In this document: in pieces, positions 53,174-62,601 of the stretch | How positions within the stretch are numbered: position 1 is the stretch's first letter | Layout of the letters: every line of letters starts with the position of its first letter | DNA from: Sphingorhabdus sp. EL138 | GTDB taxonomy: Bacteria; Pseudomonadota; Alphaproteobacteria; Sphingomonadales; Sphingomonadaceae | Length of the DNA: 64,000 nucleotides | NCBI RefSeq assembly: GCF_945882965.1 | Contig: NZ_CAMCWY010000008.1 | Span: 1-64,000, forward strand | Direction of reading: 5' to 3' | Notes under the pieces: model-generated | Databases searched by the model: none | What the model saw: only the letters and a program-made list of their open reading frames with translations | What the model was told of the DNA's origin: nothing | Translations under genes and position numbers: made by a program

Positions 53174-53565
53174 CGGAGAATATCCGAAACCTGCCGCAAC
53201 GGAATGACCCAGTATTACGCGTCATTCCGGGGCCAGCGGATATCAATGCCAATGGCCACATCTTTGGTGGCTGGGTGCTTGGTATGATGGATCAGGCCGG
53301 CGGCATAGTGGCGGGCCGTATCGCACAGGGTGCCTGTGCCACGGTCGCTATCGAAAAAATGGAATTCATCGCGCCGATATTGTTGCGCGACATTATCTCC
53401 GTCTTTGCAACACTTGAACATCGCGGGCGGACATCAATGGGTGTCCGGGTTGAGGTAATAGCCACGCGCGCGCGTGGCCAACAAGAGGTAAAGGTCACCG
53501 AAGGATTATTTACCTTCGTCGCGTTAGACGAAAACCACAAACCAAGGCCCTTGCCCGAGGGTTGA
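53170..53565 (+). CDS. YciA-like acyl-CoA thioesterase
   Basis: A 131-residue hot-dog-fold thioesterase. PADINANGHIFGGWVLGMMD is the N..G.IFGGW...MD motif of the YciA group, and TVAIEKMEFIAPILLRDIIS is the second conserved strand. YciA releases CoA from a range of acyl-CoAs. The GTG start lies inside the stop of the small membrane protein gene, suggesting linked roles, perhaps at the membrane. Convergent with the DUF4167 gene. Confidence 0.92.
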   Translation: MTENIRNLPQRNDPVLRVIPGPADINANGHIFGGWVLGMMDQAGGIVAGRIAQGACATVAIEKMEFIAPILLRDIISVFATLEHRGRTSMGVRVEVIATRARGQQEVKVTEGLFTFVALDENHKPRPLPEG

Positions 53566-53636
53566 AGGCGCCGGAAACCCATCAAGCGCCAGTTTTCTTG
53601 TTCCAGCAGAAACGGCGTCATTGCCTTAGGTTGAAA

Positions 53637-54374
53637 TCATTCCGCCGCAGTCGCAACCGCATCTCCACCAACAGGCTTCACGCGGCGGGCACGGGGCTTA
53701 CGCGCTGGCTTTTCGGCGGCATCGTCTTCACTGGACGATATCGCAATGGAAGGCGGCAATACGGCAAGGTCGAGGCTAGCGGGGGCATCGTCAACGTCTT
53801 CGCTGTGATGGCGGCGCGGGCCGCGATTTGCATTCCGGTTATTTGCAGCGCGCTGAGCACGCTCATTGCGTTCTGGGCGGCGTGGGCGCGTATCGCGCGG
53901 TTCGCTGTCGTGAGATTCCTCATCGGATGCGTCTTCTGCGTCGTCATTCCCCGATGAAGGCTGGTCATCATAATTGGGCGATCGATCATAATTCGGGGTG
54001 CGGTTGTCATTTTGCCAATCGTCGCGATCATCGCGATTGTCATCGCGCGCATCGTCACGGGGGCGGCGCTCGCCTTGCTGTTCCTGACGCGCTTCTTGGC
54101 GACCACGGAAATCGGCGAGTACGCGGAAATAATGGTCGGCAAACTGCAGATGATATTCCGCGTTAACGCGGTCACCGTTAAACTGCGCATCTTGGGCCAG
54201 CTTCTTATATTTTTCCAACATCTGCGCTGCGTTACCGCGCGCACGATTATCGATCTGGTTCTGATAGTCAAAACCACTGCGATTGTTATTTTGCTGCCGG
54301 TTGCTGTTGTTATTATTGTTATTGCGACCGCGCCGACGATTGTTGTTCTGCTGCTGCCTGTTGTTGGTATTCAT
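53637..54374 (-). CDS. DUF4167 domain-containing low-complexity protein
   Basis: A 245-residue protein. An N-terminal Asn/Gln/Arg-rich tract is followed by the DUF4167 core (about residues 35-95: FDYQNQIDNRARGNAAQMLE, KYKKLAQDAQFNGDRVNAEY, LQFADHYFRVLADFRG). The rest is highly charged and disordered (long Asp/Arg/Asn stretches), ending in a basic Arg/Lys-Pro segment. The composition suggests RNA or nucleoprotein binding; the function is unknown. DUF4167 genes typically follow prmC in alphaproteobacteria, as here (180 nt downstream). Confidence 0.9.
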   Translation of the reverse strand: MNTNNRQQQNNNRRRGRNNNNNNSNRQQNNNRSGFDYQNQIDNRARGNAAQMLEKYKKLAQDAQFNGDRVNAEYHLQFADHYFRVLADFRGRQEARQEQQGERRPRDDARDDNRDDRDDWQNDNRTPNYDRSPNYDDQPSSGNDDAEDASDEESHDSEPRDTRPRRPERNERAQRAANNRNANRGPRRHHSEDVDDAPASLDLAVLPPSIAISSSEDDAAEKPARKPRARRVKPVGGDAVATAAE

Positions 54375-54554
54375 CAGGGCTGACCCGTCCTCTTTTTAGC
54401 ACTTTGATTGCATGAAACCCCTGAACCCGGTTTGGGTTGCGCGCGGGTCAGCGTTGACCCTTATACTTTGTCCATCTGCGCTGGGGGGGCGGCTTCGCGC
54501 GAAAAAACCATGAAGTCGGAGTTTTTGCTGTGAAGCGTTTTTGTCCTAGTCCCA

Positions 54555-55403
54555 CTATTCTGGGATTCCAAGCGAAAAGCGTATGCCCCGCGGATTACCA
54601 GCAAGATCATGATGTAGTTCCGTAAAAAATCCTTCTTTTGCAGAAATTTGGTTAACGGCTTGTGCCTGATTATATCCGATTTCGAAAAAGGCAACTCCGC
54701 CTAAATTAAGCAATTCGCGCAGCGATGGGATCAGGACTCGGTAGTCATTCAGACCGTCTGCCCCTGCAAACAATGCGCTGTGCGGTTCATGCGCCGCCAC
54801 CATCGGGGCAAGCATAAAGCTGTCCTCAATATATGGTGGGTTACACAGGATAAGGTCAAATTGGCCAAGCCCGTCGGCCCACCCCGATTTGGTCCAGTCG
54901 CGCAGTTCAAATTGGACACGGTCGGATAATCGGCAGCGGTTGGCATTATCGCTGGCGACGGCAAGCGCCTTTGCGCTGATATCAATGCCGATAGCTTTGG
55001 CGTTCGGAAAGATAGACAGGGCCGCGAGCAACAGCGCCCCTGACCCTGTGCCAAGGTCCGCAATGCGCATGGGTGCGTTATGTTCGCCAAACCAATCAAT
55101 CGCCGCCTGAAGCAAGGTCTCGCTGTCTGCGCGCGGGATCAGCACGTCAGGCGTGACACAAAGTTCAAGGTCCCAAAACGCCTGCACCCCAGTGATATAG
55201 GCGACCGGTTCGTCGGCCACCCGGCGCGCGAGCAGGCCACTATAGCTCTCGGGCACGGTTAAGTCCTGCTGCTGCAACAGCATCGCTGATCTGTCGATGC
55301 CAAGCGCATGCGCCATCAACAACTCCGCGTCTAATCGCGGTGTCGGGCTTATGCCTTCAAGGGCAAAGGTTGCTTCCCGCAGGACAGGGGCAAGGCCAGT
55401 CAT
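54555..55403 (-). CDS. prmC: peptide chain release factor N(5)-glutamine methyltransferase
   Basis: Methylates the GGQ glutamine of release factors RF1 and RF2. The 282-residue protein has an N-terminal helical domain (TPRLDAELLMAHALGIDRSA), SAM motif MRIADLGTGSGALLLAALS and the catalytic FDLILCNPPYIEDSF. ATG 55403 is preferred over 55439. DUF4167 lies downstream on the same strand. The usual upstream partner prfA is not in the window; the divergent gene is a fasciclin lipoprotein. Confidence 0.95.
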   Translation of the reverse strand: MTGLAPVLREATFALEGISPTPRLDAELLMAHALGIDRSAMLLQQQDLTVPESYSGLLARRVADEPVAYITGVQAFWDLELCVTPDVLIPRADSETLLQAAIDWFGEHNAPMRIADLGTGSGALLLAALSIFPNAKAIGIDISAKALAVASDNANRCRLSDRVQFELRDWTKSGWADGLGQFDLILCNPPYIEDSFMLAPMVAAHEPHSALFAGADGLNDYRVLIPSLRELLNLGGVAFFEIGYNQAQAVNQISAKEGFFTELHHDLAGNPRGIRFSLGIPE

Positions 55404-55518
55404 CACCCGTCCGTATATCGCGCAGCAGTTAAAGCCCAACTATATTTCCGCCTTGTGCACCCATTCAGCCCCTTGCGACGTTAAGCAGATTGGGAAACCA
55501 TATGGAAAGACTTAGATT

Positions 55519-56112
55519 ATGAAAAAATCGACATTAACATGGGCCATAGGCCTGTCTGCGCTGGCTTTGTCGGCATGTAGCGGAAGCGAGCCTGCGCCAG
55601 CCGAAACCGAAGTTGTACAAGACGACGCCATGGCATCTGACACGATTGTTGCAACCGAACCGGCCGGGGACAAGACTATCGTCGCATTGGCACAAGGCAA
55701 CACACAGGTATCGACACTCGTCACCGCCATAACCGCTGCTGGCCTTGGCGAAACCTTGTCGGGCGCTGGCCCATTCACCGTGTTCGCGCCATCAAATGAC
55801 GCATTCGCCAAGTTGGACAAGGCGACGCTCGACGGCTTGTTGAAGCCGGAGAGCAAGGCCAAGCTTGCTAGCCTGCTTACTTATCATGTCGTTGCCGGCA
55901 ATGTGAAGTCGGGCGATCTTGCCAAGCTGATAACGGACGGAAACGGCACTGCGACCGTCAAGACGGTCAATGGCGGCACCTTGAAGGCCAGCATGTACGG
56001 TAGCAAAATTGTCCTGACCGATGCCAAGGGCGACAAGTCAACCGTCACTGCGGCAGACATGGTCGCGTCAAACGGCACGATCCATTTGGTCGATACTGTC
56101 GTAATGCCATAA
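55519..56112 (+). CDS. fasciclin domain-containing lipoprotein
   Basis: A 197-residue exported protein with a lipobox (IGLSALALSAC), an acidic linker, and a single fasciclin (FAS1) domain from about residue 55 (STLVTAITAAGLGETLSGAG, FTVFAPSNDAFAKLDKATLD, LLTYHVVAGNVKSGDLAKL, NGTIHLVDTVVMP). FAS1 domains mediate adhesion or surface assembly. Its start is 115 nt from prmC on the other strand, and a hairpin follows it. Confidence 0.93.
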   Translation: MKKSTLTWAIGLSALALSACSGSEPAPAETEVVQDDAMASDTIVATEPAGDKTIVALAQGNTQVSTLVTAITAAGLGETLSGAGPFTVFAPSNDAFAKLDKATLDGLLKPESKAKLASLLTYHVVAGNVKSGDLAKLITDGNGTATVKTVNGGTLKASMYGSKIVLTDAKGDKSTVTAADMVASNGTIHLVDTVVMP

Positions 56113-56180
56113 GATTTCGGGCCACTTCGGCGGCCTGAATGTCCTCATTATCCCCCTAGCAGGCGAAAGAGGACCAAATG

Positions 56181-56214
56181 AACCCCGTCCGGACCCCTCC
56201 CCCGGACGGGGTTT
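56181..56214. terminator. hairpin between fasciclin and small lipoprotein genes
   Basis: A 12-bp stem AACCCCGTCCGG / CCGGACGGGGTT with a 9-nt loop between two convergent genes. The T-tract on the plus side is only TTT; a bidirectional terminator is likely. Confidence 0.65.
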
Positions 56215-56225
56215 ATGCATGTGCT

Positions 56226-56546
56226 TCATCCTGCCGCGGGATTGACGGTTACTGGACCAAGCTCTTTGAAGCAGGCCTGCAACTGGGCAATGCCTTCGGA
56301 CGGGCTGGGCGGGTTAGCGACAAGATCGCCCAAGCTTTTGCCGTCCATGACCTTGTCCGCCGCACAGCCGCAGACCTGATTGACGTCGACCTGAATGCCC
56401 TCGGGGATTTGTTCGCTGCCGGCGGTGGTGCAGGTAGCGACGATGGACTCGCGCACACTGACCTTAATTGTGTCGTTCAACGCCCCGCCTTCACCGCACG
56501 CGGCCAGCGTGAGTGATAAGAGTGCGACTGATAATATGCGTTTCAT
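56226..56546 (-). CDS. small cysteine-containing lipoprotein of unknown function
   Basis: A 106-residue protein with signal peptide and lipobox (RILSVALLSLTLAAC). The mature part has Cys residues in SIVATCTTAGS, QVCGCAADKVMDGKS and LQACFKELG. The pattern (C, CGC, C) hints at two disulfides or metal binding. ATG 56546 is chosen; the longer frame reaches into alkaline phosphatase. Sits 88 nt after the alkaline phosphatase stop on the same strand. I recognise no domain. Confidence 0.8.
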   Translation of the reverse strand: MKRILSVALLSLTLAACGEGGALNDTIKVSVRESIVATCTTAGSEQIPEGIQVDVNQVCGCAADKVMDGKSLGDLVANPPSPSEGIAQLQACFKELGPVTVNPAAG

Positions 56547-56594
56547 GGCTTTTCCTCTGTCCAGACACCCCCGAACAGGAAATGTGGGCGGCGC

Positions 56595-56615
56595 GGCGGG
56601 CTTTACAAGCCCGCC
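56595..56615. terminator. hairpin downstream of alkaline phosphatase gene
   Basis: A 9-bp stem GGCGGGCTT / AAGCCCGCC with a 3-nt loop, 20 nt past the phosphatase stop. No T-run on the minus strand, so termination is uncertain. Confidence 0.4.
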
Positions 56616-56634
56616 TTGCTTGAAACGCGCCACA

Positions 56635-58137
56635 TTACTTAAAACCCAACGCCGCGCGCATGATCTGGAATATGGTGTTCTGTTCAATCGTCCCTTTGAA
56701 CAAATGCGCCTTTGGCCCTGCGGCGCGGGCAACGACGTCGTCACCGCCATGCGTTTCGGCGAACATGCTGATCAACGATTGCTGACGATAGTTAAGCGCC
56801 TCGGTGTCCTGTTTGGACGGGTCAGGGCGCTCGGCCGCGTTCACTGCGCCGGGGCCATTGGCATAGCCCAAGGTGGTGTAGGCCTTTCCATCCATCGCCA
56901 GGGTCGGCGTGCCAACAGGGGCAGAGACCACGCCAAGGATCGGGTTCCCGCGCTCTGGATAGCCAGCGATCGTGAACACATGGCTATGGTCCGATGTCAC
57001 GACAATCAACGTATCGCGCAGGTCGACGCTGTCCATCGCGGCCTTTAACGCAGTGTTGAGCGCAACGGTGTCTTGCAAGGCGCGGCGGGCATTACCGCCA
57101 TGATGGGCATGGTCAATCCGGCCCGCCTCGACCATCAGGACATAGCCCTTTTTATTCTTGGACAGCATCGCAATCGTCTTAGTCGTCATTTCGGCGAGCG
57201 ATGGTTCTTTGCCGCCAGCCGCCGTGCGGTCGGCCTCAAACTGCATATGCGATGGTTCAAACAGGCCAAGCAGCTTGGTCGTTTTCTTTGGGTCAACGGC
57301 GACGAAACTGTCATGGTTCCACACATAAGCGCCCTTGGGGTTGGCGGCGGCCCAGCTTGCGGCTAGGTCCTTGCCATCGGCGCGCTTGCCCTTTGCATTG
57401 GGATATTCAGGGTCAGCCATGGTCGCCGGAATGAAGTGCTGACGCCCGCCGCCCAACATGACCTCAAGCCCGTCACCATGCGGCCATTCGACCATCTGCC
57501 GGGCAATGTCCGTGCAGCCTGCGGCCTTGGCCGCAGCGGGCATATTGGCATCCACCTCCCAATCGCGCTGCGCCACATGGGCGTAGGTGGAGGCGGGCGT
57601 TGCGTGCGTGATCGTCGCGGTGGAAACGATGCCCGTGGCAAGGCCCCGGTCTTCTGCCATGCCGAACAAGGATTGCACCTTGTACGGCGCAGTCGCGGCG
57701 CAGTCATTCTCAATGGCTTCGGGGCCAACGCCAATCACGCCATTTTTGGTTTTGACGCCAGCGACAATCGCGGTCGCGGTCGGCGCGCTGTCGGGCACTT
57801 GCGCGTCATGGGAGTAAGTTTTGACTAAGGCGGTGTGCGGCAAACGGTCCATTTGCGCGACATAGGATTCGCCGTCGAGGCCAAGCTGCTGCCCCTCAAA
57901 AATCCGCCCGGCGGTCAGCGTGCTCACGCCCATGCCGTCGCCGATAAAGATGATGACATTGCGCGCCTTATTATTGTTGGGCTTATCCGCCTCCAACCGT
58001 GCAAGTTCGGCTTGCCCAGCGTTGAGATAGCCGTCGGTCGTGGCGATCGGTGGCTTGGCGGGGGCGGGCGCACTTTGCGCCAACAACGGCGCGGTGATCA
58101 GGCAGGATGCCAAAAGGGCGGATGACAGTTTACGCAT
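56635..58137 (-). CDS. alkaline phosphatase (PhoA-type)
   Basis: A 500-residue periplasmic phosphomonoesterase with signal peptide (MRKLSSALLASCLITAPLLA). The metal-binding Asp is in VIIFIGDGMGVSTL, the nucleophilic Ser in VPDSAPTATAIVAG, and His/Asp ligands in VEAGRIDHAHHGGNA and VVTSDHSHVF. ATG 58137 follows GAGGAG. Probably released or anchored in the periplasm for phosphate scavenging; I see no clear pho box. Confidence 0.95.
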   Translation of the reverse strand: MRKLSSALLASCLITAPLLAQSAPAPAKPPIATTDGYLNAGQAELARLEADKPNNNKARNVIIFIGDGMGVSTLTAGRIFEGQQLGLDGESYVAQMDRLPHTALVKTYSHDAQVPDSAPTATAIVAGVKTKNGVIGVGPEAIENDCAATAPYKVQSLFGMAEDRGLATGIVSTATITHATPASTYAHVAQRDWEVDANMPAAAKAAGCTDIARQMVEWPHGDGLEVMLGGGRQHFIPATMADPEYPNAKGKRADGKDLAASWAAANPKGAYVWNHDSFVAVDPKKTTKLLGLFEPSHMQFEADRTAAGGKEPSLAEMTTKTIAMLSKNKKGYVLMVEAGRIDHAHHGGNARRALQDTVALNTALKAAMDSVDLRDTLIVVTSDHSHVFTIAGYPERGNPILGVVSAPVGTPTLAMDGKAYTTLGYANGPGAVNAAERPDPSKQDTEALNYRQQSLISMFAETHGGDDVVARAAGPKAHLFKGTIEQNTIFQIMRAALGFK

Positions 58138-58276
58138 GCGATACTCCTCAAAAGGCTGTCTTATCCATCGCAGACCAAGATGACCGACGCATGACAGGGG
58201 CATGATGGGACGTGTTTACACAGGCGCGCTTGGCTTGGCGAGGGGGCGTGCGCGTGGATTTACCGCCGCGTGCCGA

Positions 58277-58474
58277 TCACCACCTGCCGCCAGCATCCTC
58301 TATGGCCTTCAGCAAAGCCTTTTTGCTTTCGGTGCGGTTTTCGCCGCTGTTGCGGGGCAGGTCGGGTTCTCGCCCATATTTGGCTTTATAGGCTTCTCGA
58401 CGGCGCACGACTTCAGCCCCGAACTCTTCGAGAGTCGGGATTTTCGGTTCAGCCTTGGAGCGCTTCGATGCCAT
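58277..58474 (-). CDS. small charged hypothetical protein
   Basis: A 65-residue soluble protein, rich in Lys, Arg and Glu (KIPTLEEFGAEVVRRREAYK, then AKYGREPDLPRNSGENRTES). It looks like a small helical conserved protein of the sphingomonads; no domain is recognised. ATG 58474 starts the coding-like region; the longer frame upstream consists of repeat sequence and is not coding. It lies 139 nt upstream of the alkaline phosphatase start on the same strand. Confidence 0.6.
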   Translation of the reverse strand: MASKRSKAEPKIPTLEEFGAEVVRRREAYKAKYGREPDLPRNSGENRTESKKALLKAIEDAGGRW

Positions 58475-58574
58475 ATTCGCCTGCGGTTTCATATCTGATA
58501 CGATTATCCATATAGTCCAAATCGGCCTGATTATGAACGATAAACAGCCGCTGCGCCTGTTCGCGTTGATCCTT

Positions 58575-58597
58575 CCCCTCTCCCCTTGCGGGAGAGG
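58575..58597. repeat. G/C-rich palindromic repeat, copy 1
   Basis: A 23-nt palindrome-like element (CCCTCTCCCC...GGGAGAGG). The exact reverse complement occurs at 59554-59576, so the two copies face each other about 1 kb apart. Confidence 0.85.
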
Positions 58598-58700
58598 TGG
58601 CCCGAAGGGTCGGAGAGGGGGCCGGGCCGCGTTGGTGGCGCTCCGTCTGGATTCTGTGCGCGGAATATCGGCACGCAAACGCGCACCGCACCCCCTCCCT

Positions 58701-58727
58701 AACCCTCCCCCGTCAAGGGGGAGGGGA
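58701..58727. repeat. CCCTCCCCCGTC/AAGGGGGAGGG palindrome
   Basis: A hairpin element of the same cluster with a 9-bp C-rich arm and its G-rich complement around GTCAA. Repeats of this kind are frequent in sphingomonad genomes. Confidence 0.7.
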
Positions 58728-59158
58728 CTGCGCGTCGCCGCCAGCGATGAGAATAACGCGATAGGCGGGCATAAGGAGGGTTTGCCGGATTGGACGTGGG
58801 TTGGGAAGGGTTTTTGGTTCACGCAGAGGCGCAGAGGCGCGGAGGCCAGCCGCAGAGGCGCGGGGAGTTTCGGCGCGGCTTCCCCGTTGCAGGCCCCTCC
58901 CTCAGCCGTTCCGGCTGCCACCTCCCCATCGCAAGTCGATAGGGAGGATTTGGCTTACTTCGCCTCTACCGACCCCGGTTTCCCCGTTGGAATTCCGGTG
59001 ACAACTGCGACAACCCCGAAACAGGTTTCGCTTGCAATGTAGGATTTGTTTTGAGATTCTGTGCTCCACGCCCGCAATATTTGCGGGACCGGCTCTTTGA
59101 ATGTGTTGAACCCCAGCCCGGCTTTCGGACCCGGCAAACCAACGTCGCAAAGTCGAGA

Positions 59159-59204
59159 TAAGTTTACAGAAACACCGCGTTTTGCATATATGTTTGTAAA
59201 CTTA
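59159..59204. repeat. 10-bp inverted repeat TAAGTTTACA/TGTAAACTTA
   Basis: Perfect 10-bp arms separated by 26 bp of A/T-rich sequence, unlike the G/C-rich repeats around it. Function unknown; a protein-binding site or the scar of a mobile element are possible. Confidence 0.6.
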
Positions 59205-59257
59205 GAACCCCGATGACATCTGCGTCATCCCCGAAATAGCGGCAGCTTTTTGGTCTT

Positions 59258-59379
59258 CGTCATGCTGAACTTGGTTGTGCGATGCACGCCTTCGGCTCCG
59301 GCATCTTACTTTCTGCAGACGGACGGAATTAAGATCCTGGAACGTCAGTCACCGCAGGTGAAACAAGTTCAGGATGACG
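59258..59379. repeat. degenerate palindromic repeat unit, copy C
   Basis: Outer arms CGTCATGCTGAACTT and AAGTTCAGGATGACG pair with one mismatch and resemble the 14-bp arms of copies A and B; the centre is longer (122 bp in total) and unrelated. Confidence 0.65.
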
Positions 59380-59553
59380 GTGGGTGTTTTGGTAGACGGG
59401 TCGGGCCAACCTCTTCTTCTTGTCTTCGCGTCTTTGTGCGAGATATATTAGCGCAGGGTTCCCGCTCGAACGGACTTGGCGTTGTGCGTGACCGATAGGG
59501 CACAGCCCCTCACCTAGCTTCGACTAACGAGCGAGCTCGTAAGTCTGCGCAAC

Positions 59554-59606
59554 CCTCTCCCGCAAGGGGAGAGGGGCCCACCCTTCCCGCCTGCGGGAGG
59601 GGAAGC
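59554..59606. repeat. two tandem palindromes abutting the uvrA 3' end
   Basis: The first (59554-59576) is the reverse complement of the element at 58575-58597; the second (about 59582-59604) has CTTCCCGC/GCGGGAGGGGAAG arms. They begin right after the uvrA stop codon on the minus strand and may serve as its terminator. Confidence 0.7.
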
Positions 59607-62591
59607 TCAGCTTGCCTTCGCCAACATGGGAGCGAGATAATGCCCGGTGTATGATCTCGGCTCCTTGGCGACCTGTTCCGGTGTGCCTTGGGCTACAATT
59701 TCGCCGCCCTTGACGCCGCCTTCGGGACCCAGGTCGATCACCCAATCGGCGGTTTTGATGACGTCGAGATTATGTTCGATGACCACGACGCTGTTGCCCT
59801 GTTCGACCAGACGGTGGAGCACTTCAAGGAGTTTGCGGACATCCTCGAAATGCAGGCCAGTGGTCGGCTCGTCGAGGATGTACAGCGTCTGGCCAGTGGA
59901 CCGGCGGCTGAGTTCCTTGGCGAGTTTGACGCGTTGCGCTTCGCCGCCCGATAGCGTCGTTGCCTGCTGCCCGACCTTGACATAGCCCAAGCCAACCTCC
60001 CCCAGCATAGCCATTTTGTCGCGGATCGGGGGGACGGCCTTGAACACCTCCACCGCGTCCTCCACCGTCATGTCGAGCACGTCGGCGATGCTCATGCCCT
60101 TCCATTTGACCTCCAACGTTTCGCGGTTGTAGCGTTTGCCGTTACATTCCTCGCACGTCACATAGACGTCGGGCAGGAAGTGCATCTCGATTTTGATCAG
60201 GCCATCGCCGCTGCATGTTTCGCAGCGTCCGCCCTTGACGTTGAATGAAAACCGGCCCGGTTTATACCCGCGTGCGGCGCTTTCGGGCAATTGCGCGAAC
60301 CAGTCGCGGATGTTGGTGAACGCGCCGGTGTAGGTTGCTGGGTTTGACCTTGGCGTGCGGCCAATGGGGGATTGGTCGATGTCGATCACCTTGTCGCAAT
60401 GTTCAAGGCCAGTGACCTTGTCATGCGCGCCGGCAATGACGCGCGCGCCATTTAAGGACCGTGCCGCCGAGGCGTAGAGCGTGTCGATGGTGAAGCTCGA
60501 TTTGCCGGAGCCCGATACACCGGTGATGCAGGTGAACGTGCCCAAAGGAATGCTCGCGGTGACGTTCTTTAGGTTGTTGGCGCGGGCGTTGTGGACGGTG
60601 AGCTTCTTCTTATTGCCCTTGCGCCGGGTCTTGGGCACTGCAATTTCGCGGGTGCCGTTGAGGTATGCGGCGGTCAGGCTGTCTTTAGATTTCAGGATTT
60701 GCTTCAATGTCCCTTCGGCCATGACCGTGCCGCCATGGACGCCAGCGCCGGGGCCCAAGTCCACCACCCAGTCGGCGGTGCGGATCGCGTCCTCGTCATG
60801 TTCGACCACAATGACGGTGTTGCCCAAATCGCGCAAGCGGCGCAGCGTGGCGAGCAATCGGTCATTGTCTTTCTGGTGCAAGCCGATGCTGGGTTCATCA
60901 AGCACATAGAGCACGCCCGACAGGCCGGAGCCGATTTGGCTGGCGAGGCGGATGCGCTGGCTCTCCCCGCCGGACAAGGTTCCGCTGGTCCGGTCAAGGT
61001 TGAGATAATCGAGCCCGACATTGTTGAGGAAGCCCAACCGTTCGTTGATTTCCTTGAGGATCGCCTTGGCAATCTGCTGCTGCTGATTGGTTAGTGTCTG
61101 GTCAACGCTGCCGAACCAGACCAAAGCGTCGCCGACGCTCATTTTGGTGGGCGTGGCAATATCGACGCCTGCAATCTTGACGCTAAGCGCTTCGGGCTTA
61201 AGGCGCGCGCCGTGGCAGGTCTCGCAGGGCTGCGATGTTTGGTACTTCGACAATTCCTCACGCATCCACGCGCTGTCGGTTTGCAGCAAGCGGCGGTTGA
61301 GGTTGCCAATGACGCCCTCAAACGCCTTGTTGACGGTATATTCCTTGCGCCCATCCTTGAACGTCAGCGCGACCGCCATGCCGCCCGTGCCTTGGAGGAT
61401 GATAAGCTTTTGTTCCGGAGCCAAATCTTCCCAAGTGGACTCAAGGCTGAACCCATAGGCCTTCGCAAGGCTCGACAGTACTTGCATATAATAAGGGCTT
61501 GGCGGGTTCGACTTCGCCCAAGGCACAATCGCGCCCTTTTTTAAGGACAGATGTTCGTTGGGGACCACCAGTTGCGGGTCAAATTCCTGCCGCTCGCCAA
61601 GGCCGTCACAATCGGGGCACGCGCCTTGCGGGGCGTTGAAGGAGAATAGACGCGGCGCAATTTCGGCAATGGTAAAGCCGGAAACGGGGCAAGCGAATTT
61701 TTCCGAGAACACAATGCGGTTGGCGGGCAGGCCAGTGCCCTTCATCTTGGTTTTGGGACAACTGCCATCTCCTTCAACCGTAAGCCCTGAGCCTGTCGAA
61801 GGGCGGCTCTCGGCTGTGGGTCGTCCTTCGACAGGCTCAGGACAATGGTTTTGTAATTCCGCCACCGTGGTATCTGCGAGGTCCACAAACGCTAAGCCAT
61901 CGGCAAGATTCAGCGCGGCTTCAAAGCTTTCGGCTAGCCTTTGCTGGATGCCGTCTTTGACGACAATGCGGTCAACGACAACTTCAATGTCATGCTTGTA
62001 CTTTTTGTCGAGCGCGGGCGCTTCTTCAATCACGAAGAGTTCGCCGTCGATGCGCACACGGGTGTAACCCGAACGCTGCCATTCGTCGAGTTCCTTGCGA
62101 TATTCGCCTTTGCGGCCTTGCACCACTGGCGCGAGCAGGAAGGCGCGGGTGCCTTCGGGCAAAGCCATTACGCGGTCGACCATCTGGCTGACGGTCTGTG
62201 AGGTAATCGGCAGTCCAGTCGCGGGCGAATAAGGCACGCCAACGCGCGCCCATAACAGGCGCATATAATCGTAAATCTCGGTCACGGTCGCCACCGTCGA
62301 GCGCGGGTTGCGGCTGGTCGTTTTCTGCTCAATGGAGATTGCAGGGGAAAGCCCCTCAATATGCTCGACATCCGGCTTCTGCATCATCTCCAAAAACTGG
62401 CGTGCATAAGCGGAGAGCGATTCGACGTAGCGGCGCTGCCCCTCGGCATAAATGGTGTCGAACGCGAGGCTGGACTTGCCTGAACCGGATAGGCCAGTGA
62501 TAACGATGAGCTTATCGCGCGGCAGGTCGATGTCGATGCCCTTGAGATTATGCTCGCGCGCACCGCGCACCTTGATGTGGGTGAGTGACAT
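59607..62591 (-). CDS. uvrA: excinuclease ABC subunit A, with repeat-derived insert
   Basis: DNA-damage recognition ATPase of nucleotide excision repair. The 994-residue protein has two ABC modules: Walker [13 protein letters not shown] and [12 protein letters not shown], signatures [12 protein letters not shown] and [12 protein letters not shown], and zinc-finger segments [18 protein letters not shown] and [16 protein letters not shown]. It is about 20-45 residues longer than usual. Residues about 249-275 contain [20 protein letters not shown], translated from a perfect 17-bp inverted repeat (61786-61841), so a palindromic element has been inserted in frame without breaking the gene. A LexA box lies 11 nt before the start. 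Divergent from the NUDIX gene. Confidence 0.97.
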   Translation of the reverse strand: MSLTHIKVRGAREHNLKGIDIDLPRDKLIVITGLSGSGKSSLAFDTIYAEGQRRYVESLSAYARQFLEMMQKPDVEHIEGLSPAISIEQKTTSRNPRSTVATVTEIYDYMRLLWARVGVPYSPATGLPITSQTVSQMVDRVMALPEGTRAFLLAPVVQGRKGEYRKELDEWQRSGYTRVRIDGELFVIEEAPALDKKYKHDIEVVVDRIVVKDGIQQRLAESFEAALNLADGLAFVDLADTTVAELQNHCPEPVEGRPTAESRPSTGSGLTVEGDGSCPKTKMKGTGLPANRIVFSEKFACPVSGFTIAEIAPRLFSFNAPQGACPDCDGLGERQEFDPQLVVPNEHLSLKKGAIVPWAKSNPPSPYYMQVLSSLAKAYGFSLESTWEDLAPEQKLIILQGTGGMAVALTFKDGRKEYTVNKAFEGVIGNLNRRLLQTDSAWMREELSKYQTSQPCETCHGARLKPEALSVKIAGVDIATPTKMSVGDALVWFGSVDQTLTNQQQQIAKAILKEINERLGFLNNVGLDYLNLDRTSGTLSGGESQRIRLASQIGSGLSGVLYVLDEPSIGLHQKDNDRLLATLRRLRDLGNTVIVVEHDEDAIRTADWVVDLGPGAGVHGGTVMAEGTLKQILKSKDSLTAAYLNGTREIAVPKTRRKGNKKKLTVHNARANNLKNVTASIPLGTFTCITGVSGSGKSSFTIDTLYASAARSLNGARVIAGAHDKVTGLEHCDKVIDIDQSPIGRTPRSNPATYTGAFTNIRDWFAQLPESAARGYKPGRFSFNVKGGRCETCSGDGLIKIEMHFLPDVYVTCEECNGKRYNRETLEVKWKGMSIADVLDMTVEDAVEVFKAVPPIRDKMAMLGEVGLGYVKVGQQATTLSGGEAQRVKLAKELSRRSTGQTLYILDEPTTGLHFEDVRKLLEVLHRLVEQGNSVVVIEHNLDVIKTADWVIDLGPEGGVKGGEIVAQGTPEQVAKEPRSYTGHYLAPMLAKAS
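61786..61841. repeat. palindromic repeat inserted inside uvrA
   Basis: A perfect inverted repeat of CCTGAGCCTGTCGAAGG and its complement (61786-61802 and 61825-61841) with a 22-bp centre. It encodes PEPVEG...RPSTGSG within UvrA, the same peptide seen where this common repeat is mis-called as coding in sphingomonad genomes (from memory). Confidence 0.9.
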
Positions 62592-62601
62592 AGTATAGCT
62601 T

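Larger units (their letters stand above)
58475..59606. other. gene-free repeat cluster
   Basis: About 1.1 kb without a credible gene, holding several kinds of palindromic repeats (58575-58597, 58701-58727, 59258-59379, 59554-59606), a tandem GCAGAGGCGC tract near 58820-58870, and a 10-bp inverted repeat (59159-59204). Open frames here translate to Pro/Arg/Gly-rich junk. Confidence 0.75.

Noticed and set aside
54012-54383. 123-residue hydrophobic open frame antisense to DUF4167
   Set aside because: The Ile/Val-rich reading comes from the reverse complement of Asn/Asp codon runs, not a membrane protein.
58455-59042. 195-residue plus-strand open frame across the repeat cluster
   Set aside because: Its translation is Pro/Arg/Gly-rich and derives from the palindromic and tandem repeats; no family resemblance and no ribosome site.
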